DNA from: JBCCHY01 sp039028495
GTDB taxonomy: Bacteria > Patescibacteriota > Saccharimonadia > Saccharimonadales > VXPC01
DNA length: 19,217 nucleotides
NCBI GenBank assembly: GCA_039028495.1
Contig: JBCCHY010000019.1
Span: 1 to 19,217, forward strand
Direction of reading: 5' to 3'
Part shown: positions 13,388 through 19,217 of the stretch, piece by piece
How positions within the stretch are numbered: the first letter of the stretch is position 1
How the letters are laid out: each line of letters begins with the position of its first letter
Position numbers and translations under genes: made by a program
Notes under the pieces: generated by a model
Databases searched by the model: none
What the model saw: only the letters and a program-made list of their open reading frames with translations
Told to the model about the DNA's origin: nothing

Positions 13388-14872
13388 CTAGCGGGCCAAA
13401 CGAGCAAGTACTTCATCCTTGCCTATAACATGCAGAGTCTCGAAGAGCCCGGGGCTAAACGTGCTACCTGTTACGACAAGCCTAATTAGCATAAAGTATT
13501 TGCCAACTTTTAGGTCGTTGTCTTTTGCATACCCATAGAGTCTTTTCTCTAGGTCTTCTTCGCTAAAGTCCGAATCTTGCAGTAGTTTAAGCGTGTCACT
13601 AATGAGCTGGCCTTGTTCTTCTGGCATAAACTTTGTTTCTTTGACAATTTTGTCTTGGCCTAAAGGTTCTGGTTTTTCAAAGAAGAAGCTACTGAGCATC
13701 GGTAGTTCAGACCATTTTTTGAGTCTTTCATGTACGAGTTCTAGGACGGATTGCCTATAAGAGTCGTCATAGCTCGTCGCAGCTTCTGGCCACCACTCTG
13801 ATGAATGCTCATACCTTGAAGCTGCTGACAGCGCCCTGATGTGCATTCCGTTCATCCAGTCGAGCTTAACTGGATCGAACCGGGCGCCTGACTTTTGAAT
13901 TTTGGATATGTCGAAGGCTTCAATCAACTGCTCTCTGGTGAAAACCTCTTGCTCCGTCCCTGGATTCCAGCCAAGCAGCGCTAGAAAGTTAATCACCGCA
14001 TCAGGCAAGTAGCCCTCTTCTGCGTAGTCGGCGGCATTTTTTGCCCCGTCTCTTTTACTCAGTTTTTTCTTGCCGTCAGGCCCCAGGATGGGCGGTACAT
14101 GCACGTATGTAGGCCTTTGCCAGCCAAGCTGATCAAATAGATATAGGTGCTTTGGTGTGCTGCTGAGCCATTCGTCGGCTCTGATGACATCAGTTATTCC
14201 CATTAAGTGGTCATCAACGACATTTGCGAATTGATAGGTCGGATAGCCGTCGCTCTTGATAGCTACAAAGTCCCCGATGTCTTTACCAGACCACTCCTGC
14301 GTACCCCTAACGGCGTCATCCCATGAGATTGTTAAGTCATCAGGGATCGCTATTCGTATAACTGACCCTCCTTCTGGGCCCTCTAGGGTAGCCATTGATT
14401 TTCTGAAGACGAAAGGTCTTTTTTCTGCCTGGGCCTGCTCTCTCATGGCGGCGAGATCGTCTGTGCTGGTCCAGTCATGATAAGCGACGCCGGAATCAAG
14501 CAAAGGCTGGATGAATTTTATATAGTCGTCTTTTCGCTCAGATTGTACGCATGACCCGAATTCTGGGCTGGGTTTGTCTGGGCCGAAGTCCCAATTCATG
14601 CCTAGCCAAGCAATACTATCCATTATTTGTTCACGGGCACCCTCGACGACGCGCTCTTGGTCTGTATCCTCGAGTCTGAGAATGAATTCGCCCCCGTTTT
14701 TGCGAGCCCATAGCCAGCTAAATAGAGTTGTCCGCAGACCACCAATATGTAGCATGCCTGTAGGGCTTGGCGCAAACCTCGTCCTTACCACTCTGGACGT
14801 AGACCCCTGCTCGAGAGGCGAGCTCTCGACACTGGGTCTACTATTGGCCAATTTGTCATTTTTCGAACTCAT
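13388..14872 (-). CDS. gltX: Glutamyl-tRNA synthetase
   Basis: A class I synthetase that charges tRNA-Glu with glutamate. From the ATG start it is about 494 residues, a normal bacterial length. The HIGH motif is in FAPSPTGMLHIGG (about 33-45), the family signature LRLEDTDQERV follows, and the KMSKS loop is KKLSKRDGAKN (about 269-279). No zinc-binding cysteine cluster is visible. Many bacteria of this type lack GlnRS and use a non-discriminating GluRS with an amidotransferase; this gene cannot decide that. The start is uncertain: TTG 14932 would add 20 Cys/Lys-containing residues, while ATG 14872 has no Shine-Dalgarno. A long leader precedes it. Confidence 0.96.
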   Translation of the reverse strand: MSSKNDKLANSRPSVESSPLEQGSTSRVVRTRFAPSPTGMLHIGGLRTTLFSWLWARKNGGEFILRLEDTDQERVVEGAREQIMDSIAWLGMNWDFGPDKPSPEFGSCVQSERKDDYIKFIQPLLDSGVAYHDWTSTDDLAAMREQAQAEKRPFVFRKSMATLEGPEGGSVIRIAIPDDLTISWDDAVRGTQEWSGKDIGDFVAIKSDGYPTYQFANVVDDHLMGITDVIRADEWLSSTPKHLYLFDQLGWQRPTYVHVPPILGPDGKKKLSKRDGAKNAADYAEEGYLPDAVINFLALLGWNPGTEQEVFTREQLIEAFDISKIQKSGARFDPVKLDWMNGMHIRALSAASRYEHSSEWWPEAATSYDDSYRQSVLELVHERLKKWSELPMLSSFFFEKPEPLGQDKIVKETKFMPEEQGQLISDTLKLLQDSDFSEEDLEKRLYGYAKDNDLKVGKYFMLIRLVVTGSTFSPGLFETLHVIGKDEVLARLAR

Positions 14873-15028
14873 AAAGCAGTCACCGCACCAGACGTGCGCC
14901 TCCTTTGCTTTCCGAGCACGAGAAAATGCCAACTTGACTCAATCCAGAGTGGTAAGCCTCCATATAGCCAAGCATGACTCGAGTGAGTAGCCTGTGGCCC
15001 GTTACTGCTAGATCTGCTGTTGTTCATG
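14873..15028 (-). other. Long gltX leader with unused Shine-Dalgarno
   Basis: From the predicted start near 15028 the leader is about 155 bases. It contains AAAGGAGG about 27 bases before the gltX ATG. That is too far for gltX but close to a GTG-CGG-TGA mini-frame. ACTCA and TGAGT segments could pair. No T-box consensus is seen. Confidence 0.4.
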
Positions 15029-15034
15029 GGGAGT

Positions 15035-15043
15035 ATTGTAGCA
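15035..15043 (-). promoter_or_regulatory. Extended -10 promoter of gltX
   Basis: TGCTACAAT on the minus strand has the extended -10 form TG-n-TACAAT. It lies directly after the stop of the upstream single-TM gene and predicts a start near 15028. Confidence 0.55.
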
Positions 15044-15052
15044 AAAGGATGT

Positions 15053-15913
15053 TTATATAGAGGAAACGAGTTCAAGAATTTGCGTTGTCGACAGCCCTGA
15101 TTCACCGTCGAGTGTGTAGCGTACGCCACCGCTAACCCACGTTGCCGAAGAGGTGTCATATATGAAGACTTGTTGACCGCCTACGACATGCTCTGTGTAG
15201 GCTACATCATTTGCTTGTAGCTCTCCCACCTCTAGGCTTTCTGAGTCGAGATTACTCTGCTGTTGAGTCAGTGAAGCATTTCTCTGGTCTGTGTTAGAGG
15301 AGAAGTTGATGACAACCTTCCCACTAGCAAAGGCTATTGGCCCGTTAACTTTAAAGCCTGCTGGAGTTTCCGGAAGCCTCGCATCAAAACCTGCTCGGCC
15401 AGCAGCTAGGCGCATAGAGACCGCGGGAACCTGCTGATAAATCACGAACCCAGCTATTAGGACTGCCACTAATACAGACGGTATGGTAAGTATTTTTGTA
15501 AACGGCAGGAGCGGTTTTTTCTTGAGCTTCTCCTGATCTCCTACTTCGATTGAGTCAAAGTGCTTATCGATCAGACTGGTTGCAGGGGTTTGGTTCGGGC
15601 TATAGACAGGTGGTGCGGCTTTTGGCTGATGGACTGCTAGTGGTGCAGACTGAGGTTTCAGCTTGGTATCGTCAGCGAATTTACCTATACGAGGGCTCCG
15701 TGCATGCGTCTGAGCGCTCTGTGAGGTAGTAGTTCTTTTAACAACTGTTTTGGAGGGAGCTTTCTTTGGCGTTGATGGCTTAGAGACAGACTTTCTATGA
15801 AGTGTGTGTGATTTCTGATGTGTTTTTTTGAGAGCTTTACCTCTAATAACACCGTCGATATTCCTAGGGGTATTCGTCTGACTATTTTTGGGAGTATTGT
15901 TTATATGGCTCAT
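15053..15913 (-). CDS. Single-TM protein with C-terminal extracellular domain
   Basis: The 286-residue protein has a long basic, Ser/Thr/Pro-rich cytoplasmic part (1-135), one membrane helix (about 142-162) and an external domain (165-286). The external domain reads like a small beta-sheet fold: APGFKVNGP-like start (TPAGFKVNGPIAF), GKVVINFSS, VFIYDTSSATWVSGGVRYTL and STTQILELVSSI. This resembles DUF4367-type domains of anti-sigma or RseB-like proteins, but I am not sure. It is divergent from the PEGA-domain gene; an A/T-rich -10-like tract lies at 15950-15962. gltX follows with its own promoter. Function unknown. Confidence 0.75.
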   Translation of the reverse strand: MSHINNTPKNSQTNTPRNIDGVIRGKALKKTHQKSHTLHRKSVSKPSTPKKAPSKTVVKRTTTSQSAQTHARSPRIGKFADDTKLKPQSAPLAVHQPKAAPPVYSPNQTPATSLIDKHFDSIEVGDQEKLKKKPLLPFTKILTIPSVLVAVLIAGFVIYQQVPAVSMRLAAGRAGFDARLPETPAGFKVNGPIAFASGKVVINFSSNTDQRNASLTQQQSNLDSESLEVGELQANDVAYTEHVVGGQQVFIYDTSSATWVSGGVRYTLDGESGLSTTQILELVSSI

Positions 15914-16065
15914 GATTTACTTTAGCTACTACAGGTAGCTGATTATTCGAGTTATAATATAATTGTAAGCTTTCAGTCCAGCATAAGCAATAACTACTAA
16001 AAGTCAGCTATAGTGTCTGGACGCGGCTTAAGTAAAGCGCGACTGTCAGCTCAAAGTTTTAGCAA

Positions 16066-17499
16066 ATGGAATATTTAGACCCAAACTACAGTAAAAAACA
16101 CACACGCATGCTCTTTTTAGGGTATGCGCTAATTGGCATTCTGATTATTATGGTCACTACTCTATTCGTTCTTGAGTCTCAGGGCTACTACATAAACCAG
16201 GGACAAATAATCCAGAATTCTCTGGTTGTAACAGATTCCAGCCCAGGCAGTGCACGTGTTTACGTTGATGGGATTCAGGACGGCGAAACAGCCAAAAGGC
16301 TAAAGGTCCCAGAGGGAGAGCACAATATAGAAATAATCAAAGATGGATATAGGAGGTGGAATAAAACACTCAATTTTATCGGTGGCAAGGTCGAGTATTT
16401 ATCGTATCCGCTACTTATCCCCAATAGGCTAGAGCCTGTGCAGCTGGAAACGTATCAGCTTATCCCGGAGATTTATCATAATTCGAACGCAAAGCAGATT
16501 GCTATTGTTGAAGAGCTAGAGACTGGTACGGCTCAGCTGTCGCTCGTTAAGGACTATGATTTTCAGAATACTGAAATCATTTCGATTACCCAGGATCAAT
16601 CAGGAGCAGGCATATCTATAGTGGACTGGGCTGAGGATCTGATGCTAGTTCTGGTTGAATCAGACACCTCCAAAGAGTATGTGGTGATCGATATTTCAGA
16701 TAATAATCAAGTAAACACAATTGAGCTGAGGGCTCGGGCAGAACCAAAACAGCTAAGTGTTGCAACAGACAACAGCCTGTTTATCCTCTACGATGACGGG
16801 CAGCTTCATTTGGCAGATGTAGGTCAAGAGGCAGCTCCGAGCTCAGTTCTAGCTACCGATGTCGATAGTTATGACAATAATAAAGATAAACTGCTATACA
16901 CCAGACACTCCACCGCAGCAGACTCAGAAGAGGACATCATCTCCACCAGTGTCTATATGCTAGAGGATCTTGTCGAGTATACGCTCCTGGAAGTTAGTGG
17001 ACCCGCCGGGCTACCGCACATAATGATAAGCGAGTACGACGGAGACGACTATGTATCTGTGGTGTCGGCAGATGACGGGCGTATACGAATCTACAAGAAC
17101 CCGCTCCAGGCACTGGCTGTGGATGCGTCTCCAGAGATAGTTAGTAACGCTCCTTTGTCGGGAGTCAGTAAACTGGGATTGAGCGTCAACAATCGTAGTA
17201 TCCTGGCTATTCACGAGGGGGGACAGTTTATATTTGATCTACGGGATGCGCTGCCATTTAGAGCTCAACTACCTGCGGTGAACCTAGACACTGTTATGTG
17301 GGTTGGCGACCATCATTTGGCGGCTGTCGATAGCAACAACCAACTAGTTATGTGGGAGTTTGACGGGAAGAACCAGGTAGTGTTAGGCGAGTATGGTCAG
17401 CACAGTTTGCTGTTCGAGCATGACAGAGAGTTTTTTATCAGCCTCAAGCCACTTGGGAGTGGGACAGTGCTCGAGATGATTGATCTCTCGCCTATTTAA
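16066..17499 (+). CDS. PEGA-domain membrane protein with propeller-like region
   Basis: The 477-residue protein has one N-terminal helix (about 15-37) and is otherwise extracellular. Residues 52-118 form a PEGA domain: SSPGSARVYVDG, then VPEGEHNIEIIKDGYRRW. PEGA domains are small beta-sandwich modules on surface proteins. The rest (about 130-475) has repeated beta-rich blades such as LSVATDNSLFILYDDGQLHL and VMWVGDHHLAAVDSNNQLVM, which suggests a beta-propeller. No enzyme motif is seen. ATG has no Shine-Dalgarno. It converges on the sortase gene with a 14-base gap. A role at the cell surface or in envelope assembly is inferred. Confidence 0.85.
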   Translation: MEYLDPNYSKKHTRMLFLGYALIGILIIMVTTLFVLESQGYYINQGQIIQNSLVVTDSSPGSARVYVDGIQDGETAKRLKVPEGEHNIEIIKDGYRRWNKTLNFIGGKVEYLSYPLLIPNRLEPVQLETYQLIPEIYHNSNAKQIAIVEELETGTAQLSLVKDYDFQNTEIISITQDQSGAGISIVDWAEDLMLVLVESDTSKEYVVIDISDNNQVNTIELRARAEPKQLSVATDNSLFILYDDGQLHLADVGQEAAPSSVLATDVDSYDNNKDKLLYTRHSTAADSEEDIISTSVYMLEDLVEYTLLEVSGPAGLPHIMISEYDGDDYVSVVSADDGRIRIYKNPLQALAVDASPEIVSNAPLSGVSKLGLSVNNRSILAIHEGGQFIFDLRDALPFRAQLPAVNLDTVMWVGDHHLAAVDSNNQLVMWEFDGKNQVVLGEYGQHSLLFEHDREFFISLKPLGSGTVLEMIDLSPI

Positions 17500-17513
17500 A
17501 ATCCGATCACGGA

Positions 17514-18785
17514 CTAAAACAGCCAGTTCCAAAATCTTTTTAGCATGTTGTCTGGCTGCCCTGGAACTTGGCCAGCATCGACGTTACTGGGGTTACGCTC
17601 TGGTGCAGCCGCTAAGACGTTATCAATAGGATCTGGACTGATCTGCTCACCTACCACCACGAGTCTGTTGATATTCCGTCCCGGTGGATCACAGGTAATC
17701 AGCGTAACTGAGTTTGGTCTGCTAGCGGCCCCCAACACTTCTACCTCAGTTGGTTTTATGATCTTTTTTTCGTAGATTTTATATACGTATTGTTTGCTGT
17801 TGTAGTTGAGCATGATGGTATCGCCTTCTCCCAGCTGCTGCAGCTGCATGAAAGCAAATTTGTAATTACCACGCCTGAAGATGTTGTTGCTGGAATGGCC
17901 GACGATAACGGTGTTGCTGTTAAAACCCTGCCCTGCCTCGCCTGGTCGCTGGCTAGTTGGGTAGTGGACTACCCCACCCTCGAGAGCTGTTTGTACGCGT
18001 TCCTCAAAGTCATCTTCGGTCTCGCCTGGCTGGATGAAATTTACGTCGTAGACTACGGGCGCTTCTATGTTCAGTTTAGGGATAATGATGCGCGGGTCAC
18101 TGCTAACCGTAGCGTCAGGCGTGGTAATTATCTGACTGCTGGCGTAGAGGGTGCCTGGCCGGACGAATGGTGTTATGAATCGTTCATTGAAAAACGTGAA
18201 CATGCTGACTAGAAGGAATAGTCCTGCGAATGCTAGACCAAACCCGAGTGATTTGAGGTGCTGCCTGAAGCTTAGCTTTTTCTTTGGTCGTGAGCTAGCT
18301 GTGCGTGTCTTACGAGGAGAATCTTTTTTATTGGCGTGTTTTTGCTCGGCCCGCGCTCGTCTTTCAGCCTTTTTGCGGTCGGTCTCTAGATCGGCCAGTT
18401 TAATCATGCCGCTACTTGGTTTATGCGGCGTAACTGTTGCTTTTGGTTTAGGATTGGCAGTGTTTTTTGAACGGGCCGGCTCTGTATCCGCCCCTGTCTC
18501 TATCTCTTTCTGATTGGCGTAGAATTCTTTCCAGACTTCCTTTTTCTCTACATCGTTTAGCGAGGCGTAATAGTCGTGCCACTGCACCTGGATCTCCTCC
18601 ATACTCAACCCGCTGTTGTGGAGTTTTAGTAGGTGCAACTGATGCTTACTGTGTTTGCCTGGCTCAAGAGCTTCTTTCAGCTCCTCTTCTGCATCTGGCT
18701 CATTCGCGTAGAGCTTGTCGATCTTGCTTCGAACCATATCAACGGCGTTTTTACGATCTTTGTGGTCGTTATTTTTAGTACTCAT
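17514..18785 (-). CDS. Sortase with long cytoplasmic N-terminal extension
   Basis: Sortases cleave a C-terminal sorting signal and attach surface proteins to the envelope. Residues 215-385 form the catalytic domain: H297 in VIVGHSSN, C365 in TLITCDPP and R374 in NINRLVVVGE, all in the expected order. One membrane helix lies at about 178-200, so the enzyme faces outward. Unusual is the 175-residue cytosolic part: a charged module (about 45-95) with QWHDYYASLNDVEKKEVW and KEFYANQ, then Lys/Ala-rich coiled coil. The C-terminus ends in an amphipathic MLKRFWNWLF. No sorting-signal substrate is evident nearby. TATACT lies 11 bases before ATG and a palindrome lies upstream. Confidence 0.92.
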   Translation of the reverse strand: MSTKNNDHKDRKNAVDMVRSKIDKLYANEPDAEEELKEALEPGKHSKHQLHLLKLHNSGLSMEEIQVQWHDYYASLNDVEKKEVWKEFYANQKEIETGADTEPARSKNTANPKPKATVTPHKPSSGMIKLADLETDRKKAERRARAEQKHANKKDSPRKTRTASSRPKKKLSFRQHLKSLGFGLAFAGLFLLVSMFTFFNERFITPFVRPGTLYASSQIITTPDATVSSDPRIIIPKLNIEAPVVYDVNFIQPGETEDDFEERVQTALEGGVVHYPTSQRPGEAGQGFNSNTVIVGHSSNNIFRRGNYKFAFMQLQQLGEGDTIMLNYNSKQYVYKIYEKKIIKPTEVEVLGAASRPNSVTLITCDPPGRNINRLVVVGEQISPDPIDNVLAAAPERNPSNVDAGQVPGQPDNMLKRFWNWLF

Positions 18786-18796
18786 GCTTGATGACT

Positions 18797-18802
18797 AGTA
18801 TA
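18797..18802 (-). promoter_or_regulatory. -10 box of sortase gene
   Basis: TATACT on the minus strand, 11 bases before ATG 18785, with no Shine-Dalgarno in between. A second box, TATATT, lies just upstream. Confidence 0.45.
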
Positions 18803-18813
18803 TCGAATATAGT

Positions 18814-18831
18814 CAGCCATATCTATGGCTG
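18814..18831. promoter_or_regulatory. Operator-like palindrome upstream of sortase
   Basis: CAGCCATATCTATGGCTG has perfect 8-base arms and a 2-base centre. It covers the -35 region of the sortase promoter, so a repressor site is plausible. Confidence 0.4.
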
Positions 18832-18849
18832 GGTGCTATCAACCAGAAA

Positions 18850-18889
18850 CCATGTTAAAACCAGCCTATAAAGACCGGCTCTAGCATGG
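18850..18889 (-). terminator. Terminator after tRNA-tail relic
   Basis: On the minus strand two 17-base arms (18889-18873 and 18866-18850) pair at 16 positions, with some G-T pairs, around a 6-base loop. A TTTT run lies within the 3' arm. The stem starts with the CCA of the relic tRNA tail, the same layout as the tRNA-Leu terminator. Confidence 0.65.
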
Positions 18890-18950
18890 TGCCGCGGGAG
18901 GGACTCGACTTAATAACCCGTCTCGACAAAATTTTGGATAAATCCAAAAT
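18887..18950 (-). pseudogene. Decayed tRNA-Leu 3' tail
   Basis: Bases 18887-18908 repeat exactly the last 22 bases of the tRNA-Leu gene (T loop to CCA). Similarity continues weakly upstream (CGGGTT against CGGCTT), then is lost. No cloverleaf can be formed. A stem ATTTTGGA/TCCAAAAT (18931-18950) sits where the tRNA body would be. It keeps its own terminator, so a tandem duplicate that decayed is more likely than a bare attachment site. Confidence 0.6.
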
Positions 18951-18973
18951 GTCGGCTGTAAATACAGACTCTC

Positions 18974-18992
18974 AATATGCCACTGGCATATT
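18974..18992. repeat. 19-base palindrome
   Basis: AATATGCCACTGGCATATT has perfect 9-base arms around one base. It lies between the tRNA-Leu terminator and the tRNA-tail relic. Role unknown. Confidence 0.6.
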
Positions 18993-19025
18993 TCACCTAT
19001 CGGGTTCGAGCCTGAATGACCACTT

Positions 19026-19058
19026 AAAAACCGACCCCTTAAAGGTCGGTCATTAAGT
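19026..19058 (-). terminator. Intrinsic terminator of tRNA-Leu
   Basis: ACCGACC (19050-19044, bracketed) pairs with GGTCGGT (19036-19030), followed by TTTTT. The pairing extends outward to CCACTTAA/TTAAGTGG, so that the tRNA's own CCA starts the stem. Confidence 0.85.
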
Positions 19059-19144
19059 GGTGCCGCGGGAGGGACTCGAACCCTCAAGCCGCTAGGGGCA
19101 CGCGATTTTGAGTCGCGCGCGTATACCAATTCCGCCACCACGGC
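19058..19144 (-). tRNA. tRNA-Leu (anticodon CAA)
   Basis: An 87-base type II tRNA on the minus strand. The acceptor GCCGTGG pairs with CCGCGGC (one T-G pair), A73 and CCA are encoded. The anticodon stem CGCGA/TCGCG closes the loop CTCAAAA, giving CAA for TTG codons. A long variable arm (GTGCCCCTAGCGGC) and the T arm GAGGG-TTCGAGT-CCCTC confirm a leucine tRNA. Confidence 0.96.
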
Positions 19145-19168
19145 ACTAGCAGTTATGATATCAAAGCT

Positions 19169-19177
19169 TGCTATAAT
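19169..19177 (+). promoter_or_regulatory. Extended -10 promoter of terminal gene
   Basis: TGCTATAAT matches the extended -10 form exactly. In-frame ATG codons follow 3 and 12 bases later, without a Shine-Dalgarno. Confidence 0.6.
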
Positions 19178-19180
19178 TTG

Positions 19181-19217
19181 ATGCGTTATATGAAAGTTAT
19201 TTATTGGAACACTTATA
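19181..19217 (+). CDS. 5' end of a gene leaving the window
   Basis: An open frame runs from ATG 19181 or ATG 19190 to the window end, reading MRYMKVIYWNTY. A strong extended -10 lies just upstream, which supports a real start, most likely ATG 19190 with a leader of a few bases. The opening MKVIYWNT is reminiscent of the first strand of endonuclease/exonuclease/phosphatase proteins, but twelve residues cannot identify a family. Confidence 0.4.
   Translation, partial: MRYMKVIYWNTY

Noticed and set aside
14873..15028. T-box riboswitch in front of gltX
   Set aside because: The conserved T-box sequence and an associated terminator are not present.
18950..19022. A second tRNA on the plus strand ending in ACCA
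   Set aside because: A T-arm-like GGGTTCGAGCC is present, but the acceptor and T stems do not pair and the anticodon loop lacks T33.
18887..19079. Integrated mobile element bounded by tRNA repeats
   Set aside because: Only about 150 bases lie between the repeats and no integrase or phage gene is present; kept only as a possible scar.
18881..19141. 86-aa frame beginning MVAELVYARDSKSRAPSG
   Set aside because: It is the translation of the tRNA-Leu gene and of its duplicated tail, which explains the repeated RVPPAAP.

Overview
The window looks like a chromosomal piece of an ultrasmall Patescibacteria/CPR bacterium, most likely Candidatus Saccharibacteria (TM7). This rests on gene content: a 7TM-GAF sensor kinase, a single-TM DUF3048 protein, a PEGA/beta-propeller surface protein, a sortase with a long cytosolic N-terminus, a pyruvoyl-dependent arginine decarboxylase and a zinc-less GluRS. 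TGA is used as a stop throughout, so the Gracilibacteria-type recoded genetic code does not apply. The assignment is inference; no ribosomal marker is present.

Layout. Bases 1-738 hold no convincing gene: a homopurine tract, an 18-bp inverted repeat and a low-complexity open frame. At 739-2418 (-) a sensor kinase stops right after its phospho-acceptor helix bundle and lacks the ATPase domain. Next come a DUF2156/lysyltransferase-like protein (+) and, converging on it, an arginine decarboxylase coupled to an unrecognised 343-aa protein (-). A signalling block follows: OmpR-type regulator (-), then a divergent soluble PAS kinase and receiver pair (+). At 7.3-9.7 kb is an accessory stretch: a secreted HExxH protein, a 157-bp foldback repeat, a DUF427 protein, a truncated SDR gene, tRNA-Glu(CTC) and a small winged-helix protein. 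A TrmB-type regulator (+, with an operator-like palindrome on its start codon) converges on a minus-strand operon of DUF3048 protein, membrane PAS kinase and receiver (13.3-10.5 kb). Upstream lie gltX and a single-TM protein; then a divergent PEGA-domain protein, a convergent sortase, a degraded tRNA tail, tRNA-Leu(CAA) and the first codons of a plus-strand gene that leaves the window.

How it works together. Three kinases and three response regulators in 12 kb suggest an envelope or host-contact signalling region. Most of the other proteins are membrane-anchored or exported (HExxH protein, DUF3048, single-TM protein, PEGA protein, sortase). The arginine decarboxylase would supply agmatine in a cell type usually poor in biosynthesis. 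tRNA-Glu and GluRS provide glutamylation.

A recurring regulatory feature is a -10 box placed 6-11 nt before the start codon with no Shine-Dalgarno. It is seen for the arginine decarboxylase, DUF427, SDR, winged-helix, DUF3048 and sortase genes and probably the terminal partial gene. Two other genes (DUF2156 protein and the receiver at 6971) have strong AGGAGG sites. This points to frequent leaderless transcription.
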